NCBI RefSeq assembly: GCF_028745515.1
Contig: NZ_JAQZSG010000035.1
Location: forward strand, 1 to 48,797
Length of the DNA stretch: 48,797 nt
Source: Paenibacillus thermotolerans
Lineage (GTDB): Bacteria > Bacillota > Bacilli > Paenibacillales > YIM-B00363
Direction: 5' to 3'
This document shows, piece after piece, positions 25,671-33,663 of this stretch (positions within the stretch are counted from its first letter, which is position 1; each line of letters starts with the position of its first letter). A program made the position numbers and the translations under genes. The notes beneath the pieces are model-generated. The model was not told the origin of the DNA. It did not search any database and was given only the letters and a program-made list of their open reading frames with translations.

Positions 25671-26753
25671 TCACCATTTTGCCGGGTCGAAGTGCTCCAT
25701 ATCGAGTCCTTCCCAAATGTTGCCGATCGTGACGCCGTCAGGATGCTTGAATACGAGAAATGCCGTAGGCAAGTATCGTTCCCCTTGCTTGCTCGCCGGT
25801 TTATTCACGACGGTATATCCGGCCTCGTCATCCGCCGATCGCGTGACAAGCACGGTGGAGGCGCCGCCGTCCAGGTTGGCGGCGACAACCGCGCCGCGCT
25901 CGAGGAACAGCTCCTGTACGTCGTACAGCGTGGCGCCGATACTGTGCGTCTGGCGTCCGTCGATGACGGCAAACAGGACGGTGCCGTCTCCGGTTTGCGC
26001 AATGGCGGTGCGGGGGGCGATGCCCCAACCGTCCTCGTCGTTTTTGACGAGGCCTTTGCCGTTGACGATGAGCCGGGGGCGGAAGCTGACCGCTTCCTTC
26101 AGTCCCAGTCCGGCGATTTCGGCCGCCGTGTATTGTCCGGCAATCATTGAGCCTTCGAAGGTAAAGCCGATTATATCGATTTTTTCTCCCGGCTTGGAAT
26201 CATTGTAGTATGTTTCGCCGTTCGTGATGACGATGCCCTTCGGCTTAAAGCCGTTGCCGGACCAGTTCGGATCGGAGAACGCGCCGCCGTTCACGCCGGC
26301 CTCCGCTCCGAGTCGCAAGAGCATGGAGCTCACGGTTTCCCCGCGTCCCGTTCGGTTCGGGATGCCGATTCGAATGCTCTTAGGGTCCGGGACGATAAGC
26401 AGATGTCCTTCCCACCCTTCGCCCGAAATCGGTTCGATCCGGTACAGCGGCTCCTCCGCATCGCTCTTCGTCTCAGACTTCGGCTCGGCATCTACGACAA
26501 CGGGCCGGAGCTTTTCTTGGGCCATCGCGTCGAACCGGTTCTCATATTGCTCCAGGCGCCGTTGAAGCGCATTTTCCCCGATCAAATATTTCGCCCATTC
26601 GCGATGCTGCGTCGAAATGAGCGTGTCGACCGCAAGCAGCTTAAGCCGATGGCCGGAAGGGGTATATGTAAGCCAGGCCGCCCCGAGCAGGATAATGATC
26701 GCAGCCATCATCAATGAAAGCTTCAATCGGTGAAGCCATCGATGTCGTTTCAA
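25671..26753 (-). CDS. Membrane-anchored phosphodiester glycosidase-family (NAGPA domain) protein
   Basis: 360 residues. An N-terminal anchor (LSLMMAAIIILLGAAWLTY) is followed by a coiled linker and an extracytoplasmic NAGPA domain from about residue 110, with NGGAFSD, PRTAIAQTGDG, VIDGRQTHSIGATLYD, NLDGGASTVLV and YLPTAFLVF. Such proteins act on phosphodiester-linked sugars at the cell surface or in exopolysaccharide. The start is TTG at 26753 with GAGGAG 9 bases upstream. The terminator-like hairpin of the upstream GGDEF-EAL gene contains this RBS. The cyclic-di-GMP gene upstream suggests, without proof, control of a surface polysaccharide. Confidence 0.88.
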   Translation of the reverse strand: MKRHRWLHRLKLSLMMAAIIILLGAAWLTYTPSGHRLKLLAVDTLISTQHREWAKYLIGENALQRRLEQYENRFDAMAQEKLRPVVVDAEPKSETKSDAEEPLYRIEPISGEGWEGHLLIVPDPKSIRIGIPNRTGRGETVSSMLLRLGAEAGVNGGAFSDPNWSGNGFKPKGIVITNGETYYNDSKPGEKIDIIGFTFEGSMIAGQYTAAEIAGLGLKEAVSFRPRLIVNGKGLVKNDEDGWGIAPRTAIAQTGDGTVLFAVIDGRQTHSIGATLYDVQELFLERGAVVAANLDGGASTVLVTRSADDEAGYTVVNKPASKQGERYLPTAFLVFKHPDGVTIGNIWEGLDMEHFDPAKW

Positions 26754-26756
26754 AAT

Positions 26757-26811
26757 AAAAAACTCCTCTGCATCCCGGTTGTCTATGTATTAAACGCCGG
26801 GAAGCGCAGAG
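26757..26811 (-). terminator. Terminator-like hairpin overlapping the RBS of the NAGPA gene
   Basis: On the minus strand, CTCTGC...CCCGG pairs with CCGGG...GCAGAG (plus positions 26806-26811/26797-26801 with 26774-26778/26766-26771), with a small internal loop, followed by TTTTTT. The 3' arm ends in GAGGAG, the RBS of the next gene, and the T-run is the spacer to its TTG start. One structure could both stop transcription and hide the RBS. Confidence 0.7.
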
Positions 26812-26821
26812 AAGTTGCTTT

Positions 26822-28636
26822 TTATGCGTTGAGATTCGATTTTCGGATTAAGGCTTCAAATTCGTTCGGGGGAAGCGGCTTACTGTATATATAACCTTGT
26901 ACCTCGTTACAGCCGCGTTCTCTTAAGAAATTGAGCTGCTCCTCCGTTTCCACTCCTTCCGCCAGCGAACGCATCTTCATCTGCTGGCTCATGGCAATCA
27001 GGGCGGTGACGATCGCAGCATTGTCCTCATCCGTCGTTACGTCCCGAATGAAGGAGCGGTCGATTTTCAGCGTGTGCACTCGAAACCTTTTCAAATAATT
27101 AAGGGAAGAGTACCCGGTGCCGAAGTCGTCGATCGAAATATGCACGCCGATTTTCTTTAATTCGTCGATCGTCTCCATCACAAAGCCGACGTTCTTCATC
27201 GCAACGGTTTCCGTAATTTCTAGGCAGAGCGCCTGCGGATTCAAGTCGTTGTCTGCCAAGGCGTCGCGGATCGATTGGACAAAATCGGGGTGCTGGAACT
27301 GCTGCATGGAAATATTAACGGCGACGCACAGATTAAATCCTTTGGTTTGCCATTCCTTGTTTTGTCGGCACGCTTCGCGAAGCACCCAGTTGCCGATCGG
27401 GATGATCAGACCTGTTTCCTCGGCAATCGGGATGAAATCTCCGGGCGAAACGAGTCCGAGCTCGCTGTGATGCCAACGGACGAGGGCTTCCATGCCGAAG
27501 ATGGCTCCGCTTTCCAAGTTGACGAGCGGCTGATAATGGATGATGATCTGTTTTTTGTGAAGGGCCTTGCGCAGATCCGTCTCCAGCTGCAGTCGTTCGA
27601 GAGATCGGAAGTTCATTTCCGGATGATAAAATTCGAACGTATCTCCGCCCTTTTCTTTGGCGCGGTACATCGCCGTATCCGCATGCTTGATCAACGTTTC
27701 GGCATCCTCGCCGTCCTGGGGGAAGAACGCGGCGCCGATGCTTACGGTGACAAACAGCTCCTTATCGTCGAACAGGAACGGTTGGCTGATCAGGTCGCTA
27801 AGCCTGCGGGCATACTCGGCCACATGCGCGGGATTTTCCACATGGGGCAGCAGGACGATAAATTCGTCTCCCGAGAATCGGGCGATCAGCTCTTCTTGTC
27901 CGACCATAGAACGCATCTGGATGGATAAAAATCGGAGCATTTCATCGCCGACATGGTGGCCGAGCGTATCGTTGATCACTTTGAACCGGTCCAGGTCGAA
28001 AAACATTACTGCCGGCCGTTTCCCGGTACGCCGCGCATCCGCAAAACAGGAGGATAAACGTTCTTTGAACAACAGACGGTTCGGCAAGCCCGTAAGCGGA
28101 TCGTGAAAGGCAAGGTAGTTGATCTTCTCCTCCACCCGCTTCCGTTCCTCGGAAATTCTCATGGCGGAGTACGATTTCATGAACATCGGGTGCTCCCCGG
28201 CTGCGGCCAATTGATCCACCAGTTCATTTAACGGCTCCGAGGATGAGTACATGCCGTCGGTGCGGGAGTCGGAGCTGGTGCGCAGTATTTTCAGCAGATT
28301 TTCGATGTGCTGCCTGTGAATGCGTGCCGCCGATGCGGTCTTATCAAGCAGGCCGCCGCCCTCGGAGTCGGTCAAATATATCGTGCCGCGGTCCGGGTCA
28401 TAGCCCGACACGCGGTTCATATTGACAATGTTATTGCTGTCAAGCATTCGAAAGCCGTCCTCGTACAGCCACTCTTCCACCGCGTCGAACGACGTATTCA
28501 AGTAATATTTGTCAAAGGCCGTGTGGACGATATATTCGTTTTCGCGGACTTTGTCGATTTTTACAACTTGTGACGAGTCGATCGTTATGACGTCGCCGTT
28601 TCTCTTATCGCGGGTAACAGGTATTCTTTGCGTCAT
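26822..28636 (-). CDS. LytTR-like - GGDEF - EAL cyclic-di-GMP protein
   Basis: 604 residues, soluble. Residues about 15-115 look like a LytTR-type DNA-binding domain (EWLYEDGFRMLDSNNIVNMNRV). A GGDEF domain follows (DLDRFKVINDTLG, loop SGDEF, no RxxD I-site), then an EAL domain that looks active: EALVRWHH, VNISMQQF, LEITETVA, DDFGTGYSS, LKIDRSF, AEGVETEEQ, QGYIYSKPL. Net phosphodiesterase activity is the best guess, and SGDEF may be a GTP sensor or weak cyclase. The start ATG lacks a strong RBS. A DNA-binding domain coupled to cyclic-di-GMP catalysis is uncommon. Confidence 0.9.
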   Translation of the reverse strand: MTQRIPVTRDKRNGDVITIDSSQVVKIDKVRENEYIVHTAFDKYYLNTSFDAVEEWLYEDGFRMLDSNNIVNMNRVSGYDPDRGTIYLTDSEGGGLLDKTASAARIHRQHIENLLKILRTSSDSRTDGMYSSSEPLNELVDQLAAAGEHPMFMKSYSAMRISEERKRVEEKINYLAFHDPLTGLPNRLLFKERLSSCFADARRTGKRPAVMFFDLDRFKVINDTLGHHVGDEMLRFLSIQMRSMVGQEELIARFSGDEFIVLLPHVENPAHVAEYARRLSDLISQPFLFDDKELFVTVSIGAAFFPQDGEDAETLIKHADTAMYRAKEKGGDTFEFYHPEMNFRSLERLQLETDLRKALHKKQIIIHYQPLVNLESGAIFGMEALVRWHHSELGLVSPGDFIPIAEETGLIIPIGNWVLREACRQNKEWQTKGFNLCVAVNISMQQFQHPDFVQSIRDALADNDLNPQALCLEITETVAMKNVGFVMETIDELKKIGVHISIDDFGTGYSSLNYLKRFRVHTLKIDRSFIRDVTTDEDNAAIVTALIAMSQQMKMRSLAEGVETEEQLNFLRERGCNEVQGYIYSKPLPPNEFEALIRKSNLNA

Positions 28637-28740
28637 GCTTCAAGGACCAACTCCGATTTCGGGAAATGAGTCTATTCACCCACTTTCCATTGTAACAAGT
28701 TATGAAAAGAAAAGTTATAGTAAACTTGTCCTGTTTATCA

Positions 28741-29610
28741 TCAATTTTCGACATTTTTTTGCATATTGATTGATCGCTGTCGATATTCGGTCGGAGACAA
28801 GCCGAATCGCCTCTTAAATTGCTTCGAAAAGTAAAGAGGGTCGGAGAAACCGATGCTTGCCGCAATATGCTCGACCGTCAGCGGCTGGTGCAGGAGCTCC
28901 TTGGCGCGCTCCATCCGTACCTGCAGCAAAAATTGCTGAGGAGACATGCCGACCGCGTTTCGAAACAGCTTGGAAAAGTAGGTGCGGTGGTAGCCCAAGT
29001 CTTTGGCCAGCTGGCTGATCGATTTTTGCTGCGAATATTGCAGCGAAAACCATTGAACCGCGCGCTCCACTTGGATTTCGGCATCGGACCATTTGCGCAT
29101 CGGCTCGGGAACGGGAGGCTTAAGGCGCAGCCATTCGGCCATCAGCAGGCGAAGGTAGCCTCCGGATCGCACGTCGGCCGCGGCACCGATCTCCGACGAA
29201 AGACTTAAATAAACGGCGTAGATGAGGGAGGCGATTTTTTTGTTCGGCTTGCCGTTGCCGTGAATGATAGGCCGATCCGTCGAAACGCCGAGACGGTCCA
29301 TCCATTTGGCCGCCATCGGTCCGCGGAAGGCGACCCAGCAATATTGCCACGGCTCCCGTTCGTCGGAGCAATATTCGGAGAGCGCATCTTGGAAAATAAA
29401 AAAGGTGTCCCCGGCTGCCAGCGGCTGCATTCCGTCCGCTGACCGGCACCAGCCTTTTCCGGACAGCACATAGTGAACAAGATAATAATCAAGCACCTGA
29501 GGGCCGACGTGATGCAAAGGCAAAGTCCGCTCCTGTCCTGAAAATAAAACTACAATTTCTCCATCCCCCGGACTTCCGTTCATTGCGATTTCAACCGTTT
29601 CTCTCCACAT
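28741..29610 (-). CDS. AraC-family transcriptional regulator
   Basis: 289 residues. An N-terminal cupin-like sugar-binding domain (YYLVHYVLSGKGWCRSADG, AAGDTFFIF) is followed by a linker and two C-terminal HTH motifs (ISQLAKDLGYHRTYFSKLFRNAVG and VEHIAASIGFSDPLYFSKQFKRRFG). AGGGGGC precedes the ATG. It diverges from the GH4 alpha-galactosidase and is probably its sugar-responsive activator. Confidence 0.94.
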   Translation of the reverse strand: MWRETVEIAMNGSPGDGEIVVLFSGQERTLPLHHVGPQVLDYYLVHYVLSGKGWCRSADGMQPLAAGDTFFIFQDALSEYCSDEREPWQYCWVAFRGPMAAKWMDRLGVSTDRPIIHGNGKPNKKIASLIYAVYLSLSSEIGAAADVRSGGYLRLLMAEWLRLKPPVPEPMRKWSDAEIQVERAVQWFSLQYSQQKSISQLAKDLGYHRTYFSKLFRNAVGMSPQQFLLQVRMERAKELLHQPLTVEHIAASIGFSDPLYFSKQFKRRFGLSPTEYRQRSINMQKNVEN

Positions 29611-29743
29611 TCCGATGCCCCCTATTTACAATTACGATTGCATCATATCAAAATCTCTCTCGGAAAAAAACTACAAAAGTACATGTTCAAACAACGAGTC
29701 TCCATAGGCACAAGCCGCAAAAACGGATAAAGTTGGGGGTGTG

Positions 29744-29757
29744 AGGAAGCGTTTTCG
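29744..29757 (+). promoter_or_regulatory. Candidate catabolite-responsive element (cre)
   Basis: AGGAAGCGTTTTCG shares the AAGCGTTTTC core and about 11 of 14 positions with the CcpA cre consensus. It lies 26 bases before the ATG of the GH4 gene, where a bound CcpA would act as a roadblock. This fits glucose repression. Confidence 0.45.
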
Positions 29758-29782
29758 CGTTCTATTTCAAAGGAGGATCACC

Positions 29783-31081
29783 ATGTCTAAAATTACGTTT
29801 TTAGGTGCAGGAAGTACGGTATTCGCAAGAAACGTTCTCGGCGATGTCATGTGTGTCCCGTCTTTACAAGGCTTTGAGCTGGCGCTGTTCGACATTGATC
29901 CGGAGCGGCTGAAGGATTCGGAGATGATGCTGAACAATTTGAGAAACACGCTCGGCAGTACGTGCCGAATCGTTGCCTACAGCGATCGGAAAGAGGCTTT
30001 GCGGGGCGCTAAATATGTAGTCAATGCAATTCAGGTCGGCGGCTACGATCCGTGTACGATAACAGACTTCGAGGTGCCGAAAAAATACGGGCTTCGCCAA
30101 ACGATCGCGGATACGATCGGCATCGGCGGCATTTTCCGAAATTTGCGGACGATTCCGGTTATGCTCGATTTCGCGCGCGATATGCAAGAGGTGTGCCCGG
30201 ACGCATGGTTCCTGAACTACACGAATCCGATGGCGGTTCTGACGAATGTGATGAATACATACGGCGGCATTAAGACGGTCGGTCTTTGCCACAGCGTGCA
30301 AGCGTGCATTCCGGGATTGTTCCATCACCTCGGCATGGACATGACGGGCGTGAAATCGAAGATCGCCGGCATCAACCATATGGCTTGGCTGCTTGAAGTG
30401 ACGAAGGACGGCGTCGATTTGTACCCCGAAATCAAGCGCCGCGCCGCGGAGAAGCAGAACGAAAAGCACTACGACATGGTCCGTTACGATATGATGCTGA
30501 AGTTCGGTTATTACGTTACGGAATCGTCCGAGCACAATGCGGAATATCATCCGTATTACATTAAGAGCAGGTATCCGGAGCTTATCGAGCGCTTTAATAT
30601 TCCGCTGGACGAATATCCGCGGCGCTGCGTCAACCAAATCGCCGGCTGGAAGAAGATGCGCGAGGAGCTTGTGAACAACAAGGAGCTGTCGCACCAGCGT
30701 TCGCACGAGTACGCGTCTTATATATTCGATGCGATGGAAACGAACGAGCCGTTCAAGATCGGCGGCAACGTTATGAACACGGGACTCATTACGAACTTGC
30801 CGAAGGAAGCTTGCGTCGAGGTGCCATGCCTTGTCGACAGAAGCGGCGTAACGCCGACATATGTGGGCGATTTGCCTCCGCAGCTTGCGGCGCTGAACCG
30901 GACGAACATCAATACGCAGCTGCTTACCATTGAAGCGGCCATTACGCGCAAGCGCGAGCACATTTATCATGCGGCGTTCCTTGATCCGCACACGGCGGCG
31001 GAGCTTTCGCTCGACGATATTGTCTCCCTCTGCGACGATTTGATTGAAGCGCACGGCAGCTGGCTGCCTGAATTCAACTAA
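29783..31081 (+). CDS. melA: GH4 alpha-galactosidase (MelA-like)
   Basis: 432 residues of glycoside hydrolase family 4, which uses NAD+ and a divalent metal to hydrolyse alpha-galactosides (melibiose, raffinose fragments) in the cytosol. The Rossmann motif ITFLGAGSTVFARNVLGD is at the N-terminus; the metal ligands are Cys169 in LCHSVQ and His199 in GINHMAW, and Asn149 is in NYTNPM. ATG 29783 with AAAGGAGGATCACC, 12 bases upstream, is a textbook start; an upstream GTG is not needed. The gene is alone behind a terminator, with the divergent AraC regulator and no sugar transporter nearby. Alpha-galacturonidase is an alternative substrate. Confidence 0.92.
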   Translation: MSKITFLGAGSTVFARNVLGDVMCVPSLQGFELALFDIDPERLKDSEMMLNNLRNTLGSTCRIVAYSDRKEALRGAKYVVNAIQVGGYDPCTITDFEVPKKYGLRQTIADTIGIGGIFRNLRTIPVMLDFARDMQEVCPDAWFLNYTNPMAVLTNVMNTYGGIKTVGLCHSVQACIPGLFHHLGMDMTGVKSKIAGINHMAWLLEVTKDGVDLYPEIKRRAAEKQNEKHYDMVRYDMMLKFGYYVTESSEHNAEYHPYYIKSRYPELIERFNIPLDEYPRRCVNQIAGWKKMREELVNNKELSHQRSHEYASYIFDAMETNEPFKIGGNVMNTGLITNLPKEACVEVPCLVDRSGVTPTYVGDLPPQLAALNRTNINTQLLTIEAAITRKREHIYHAAFLDPHTAAELSLDDIVSLCDDLIEAHGSWLPEFN

Positions 31082-31096
31082 TAGCTTTGTTGCCCA

Positions 31097-31130
31097 AGAA
31101 GATCCTCCGAAGCGAGGGTCTTCTTTTTTT
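31097..31130 (+). terminator. Intrinsic terminator after melA
   Basis: AGAAGATCCTC pairs with GAGGGTCTTCT (31097-31124; one G-T pair) and is followed by a T-run to 31130. Confidence 0.9.
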
Positions 31131-31147
31131 GTGTGCCCGCTGACTCA

Positions 31148-31176
31148 TTGCTAGTCCAATAGCACAATCGTATAAT
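31148..31176 (+). promoter_or_regulatory. SigA-type promoter of murI
   Basis: TTGCTA at 31148-31153, 17-bp spacer and TATAAT at 31171-31176. The leader to the GTG start is about 95 bases. The -10 region repeats the CAATCGTATAATGA found before the SLH gene. Confidence 0.8.
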
Positions 31177-31279
31177 GAATGCTTAAGGGTTCGTGACCTT
31201 TTGCGCAGAAGCTACATATTCTGCATGTGATAAGAAAAGAAGAGGTTCACAATATATTGAACAAAGGAAGCGGTACAGC

Positions 31280-32095
31280 GTGTCAAACCAGCAGGCCATT
31301 GCAGTTTTAGATTCGGGTGTCGGAGGATTGACCGTAGCGAAGGAAATCATGAGGCAGCTTCCTCAAGAACAAATCATTTATTTCGGGGACACCGCTCGGG
31401 CTCCGTACGGCCCTCGGCCGGCGCACGAGGTTGAGCGATTTACCGAGGAAATCGTTCGTTACTTACAGCATTTCGATCCGAAAATGATCGTCATCGCATG
31501 CAATACGGCAACGGCCGTCGCACTCGATACGATTCGCTCGGCAGTGGATGTTCCGGTGCTCGGAGTCATAACGCCGGGCGCCAGAGCGGCACTGAAGGTG
31601 ACGCGCAGCGGCGAAATCGGCGTCATCGGCACAGAGGGCACGATTCGCAGCGGAGCGTACGAAGCTGCGCTGCGGCGCATCGCGCCGGGCGTAAGGGTTG
31701 TTTCTCAAGCGTGCCCGGCCTTCGCTCCGATGGTAGAGAGCGGGGAATATCGCACCGGCGGCGCGCGAGATACCGTATGTAATTCGCTAAAGGGCATTAA
31801 GGACGAATCGATCGATACGTTGATTTTAGGCTGCACGCATTATCCGTTTTTGACGGATTTGATCCAAGAATGCATGGGGCCGGGCGTAACGCTCATCTCC
31901 TCCGCCGACCAAACGGCTCGGGACGTCAGTACGCTGCTTTATCATAACGGGCTGCTCGCATCCTCAGAAAAGACCCCGGTCCATCACTTTTTCTGCAGCG
32001 GGGACGAAGAGATGTTCAAGGCGATCGCGGAAGAATGGCTGGGCGATATGATTCGAACTTCCCCTGTCATATGGCAGATGCCCAGTTTTCTTTAA
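31280..32095 (+). CDS. murI: Glutamate racemase
   Basis: 271 residues. It converts L- to D-glutamate for peptidoglycan. The catalytic pair is Cys74 in IACNTATAV and Cys185 in LGCTHYPF with His187, and the N-terminal AVLDSGVGGLT carries the conserved Asp11. The GTG at 31280 has AAAGGAAG upstream; the longer frame from 31193 is unsupported. Followed by two small genes on the same strand with short gaps. Confidence 0.95.
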   Translation: MSNQQAIAVLDSGVGGLTVAKEIMRQLPQEQIIYFGDTARAPYGPRPAHEVERFTEEIVRYLQHFDPKMIVIACNTATAVALDTIRSAVDVPVLGVITPGARAALKVTRSGEIGVIGTEGTIRSGAYEAALRRIAPGVRVVSQACPAFAPMVESGEYRTGGARDTVCNSLKGIKDESIDTLILGCTHYPFLTDLIQECMGPGVTLISSADQTARDVSTLLYHNGLLASSEKTPVHHFFCSGDEEMFKAIAEEWLGDMIRTSPVIWQMPSFL

Positions 32096-32210
32096 TCGGC
32101 GGGACTGATAGAATAGAATGAAGATTCGTTACAGCGAAAAAAACGGTATGACGGATTGCCCGTAAGGGCAACGCTAAGAGCATACTCTTCTGCCGAGGGG
32201 GCCGCTCTTA

Positions 32211-32468
32211 ATGAAAAAATGGTTTTCTTTCACGACGTGGGCGCGCGTTGCGGCCAAAACAGTCGCTTACCTCCGCTCTCCGCTGATTCCGTTATGGGAA
32301 AAAGCGCTGCTGCTGGTGCCGGTGGCCGCCTACTGGGTGCTGCCGGATGCGCTGCCCTTCCTTCCGTTTGACGACATTGCCGTAACCGTTATTTTGGTCA
32401 ATTGGTTTATCGGGCGAATCGAAAAGAAATATCCTGCCGTGAAGGCGGACAAGCGTTACATAAAATGA
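32211..32468 (+). CDS. YkvA/DUF1232-like membrane protein
   Basis: 85 residues. Two hydrophobic segments and the PLIPLWEKALLLVPVAAYWVLPD...PFDDIAVTV pattern match the DUF1232 (YkvA) family, small membrane proteins of unknown function. GAGGGGGC precedes the ATG. It sits between murI and the HesB-like gene, probably cotranscribed. Confidence 0.85.
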   Translation: MKKWFSFTTWARVAAKTVAYLRSPLIPLWEKALLLVPVAAYWVLPDALPFLPFDDIAVTVILVNWFIGRIEKKYPAVKADKRYIK

Positions 32469-32496
32469 TTCCGCTAAGGAGAAAAGGAGCAAAACC

Positions 32497-32799
32497 ATGA
32501 AGTGTAAAATTACCCGCAACGCAGCGAAAATTTTGCTGAAGGAGCTTGAAGGAGAAGAAAACAAAGACATGAAGCTCCGCGTGTACGTAACTCATGCGCA
32601 CGGAGATCATGCCCATTACGGCCTTGGCATTGACGCGCCGACGGACGAGGATGAGGTCGTATCCACTGACAAAGGGATCGACGTCATTATGAAGAAAGGC
32701 GACGAATTTTTGGACGGGGTCATTATCGACTACTTGTACACCCCGCAAGAAGGATTCGTCATTACGAATCCATCAAAGGGAAATCACGGCGAGCATTAA
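32497..32799 (+). CDS. HesB/IscA-like protein lacking the cluster-binding cysteines
   Basis: 100 residues. It has the HesB/YneR-type beta fold with AKILLKELEGEE and EGFVITNPSKGNHGEH, but lacks the three conserved cysteines of IscA-type iron-sulfur carriers (only Cys3 is present). It belongs to a cysteine-less subgroup common in Bacilli, so a direct cluster-carrier function is not supported. AAAGGAGC precedes the ATG. Ends at a strong terminator. Confidence 0.85.
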   Translation: MKCKITRNAAKILLKELEGEENKDMKLRVYVTHAHGDHAHYGLGIDAPTDEDEVVSTDKGIDVIMKKGDEFLDGVIIDYLYTPQEGFVITNPSKGNHGEH

Positions 32800-32811
32800 A
32801 CTCCGCCGACG

Positions 32812-32857
32812 CGTCCGCGCATGCTTTCTCCCGGGAAAGCGCGCGGACGATTTTTTT
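32812..32857 (+). terminator. Strong intrinsic terminator after the HesB-like gene
   Basis: CGTCCGCGC and GCTTTC pair with GAAAGC and GCGCGGACG (32812-32849) around TCCCGG, followed by seven T. Confidence 0.93.
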
Positions 32858-32885
32858 GCCCGGAGTATTCACCCGAGGGCGGCCG

Positions 32886-33641
32886 TTACAGAACGACTTG
32901 AGCGAGGTCGGTATAGACGGTTCCGAACAACTGGCTGTCCTGAGACTTCAGCTTCGAGATGAGAAGCTTGCTGTTCGACACGGCTTTGGCCGTTCCTCCT
33001 GCCTTAACGATGCTTTGCACGTATCCGGTAATGCGCTCGAGCGCTTCCTCCGACAGCTCGTCGGCTCCCATAAAGTGAAACACGACTTTAAGCGGTTTAA
33101 TAAACTGGAAGCCGTTTACCGCCCCGCCTAGCGAATCCAAATCGCTTGAACCGACACCGGCGCGAAGCGTTACGATAAATACGCCGTTTTTGTTGATGAT
33201 CTCAAAGGAAGGTTCCCGGGAGTCTGCAGTCGATTCCGGCTCGGCTTTCGCGGCCTCATCCTTTTTCTCCTCTTCATCCGGGGCGTTAAGCACTTGATTG
33301 ATCGTATGGAGCACTTTTTCCGCCGTGATCGGCTTTAATATGTAATGCTTCGCACCGTTCTGGATCGCCTCGAACACCATGCTGCGCTGGTCGAGCGCGC
33401 TGATCATAATGATACTGGCCTGCGGGTACGAAGCGATAATTTTTTTAACGGCGTCGATGCCGCTCATGACCGGCATCGTAATATCCATCGTGACGATGTC
33501 GGGTAGAAGCTTTGCATATTCCTTGTACGCCTCAATTCCGTTCGCCGCCTCCGCAACGACCTGATGGCCGGCCTCCGTGAGCAGCATCCGCAAATTTCTG
33601 CGCATCAATATCGAATCGTCAACAATCAGTACAGTAGCCAT
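32886..33641 (-). CDS. CheY-like response regulator with C-terminal STAS-like domain
   Basis: 251 residues. The receiver has VDDS with Asp8/Asp9, phospho-Asp53 in DIVTMDITMP and Lys103 in YILKPIT. An acidic linker (about 118-143) leads to a ~105-residue mixed alpha/beta domain (NGVFIVTLRAG...KPLKVVFHFMGAD...) resembling STAS. ATG 33641 has AAAGGTGG 11 bases upstream. It follows the CheA-like kinase after 22 bases on the same strand, so the two form one signalling unit. The output looks like protein interaction, not DNA binding. Confidence 0.88.
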   Translation of the reverse strand: MATVLIVDDSILMRRNLRMLLTEAGHQVVAEAANGIEAYKEYAKLLPDIVTMDITMPVMSGIDAVKKIIASYPQASIIMISALDQRSMVFEAIQNGAKHYILKPITAEKVLHTINQVLNAPDEEEKKDEAAKAEPESTADSREPSFEIINKNGVFIVTLRAGVGSSDLDSLGGAVNGFQFIKPLKVVFHFMGADELSEEALERITGYVQSIVKAGGTAKAVSNSKLLISKLKSQDSQLFGTVYTDLAQVVL

Positions 33642-33663
33642 TGTGATTTTTTCCACCTTTGAT

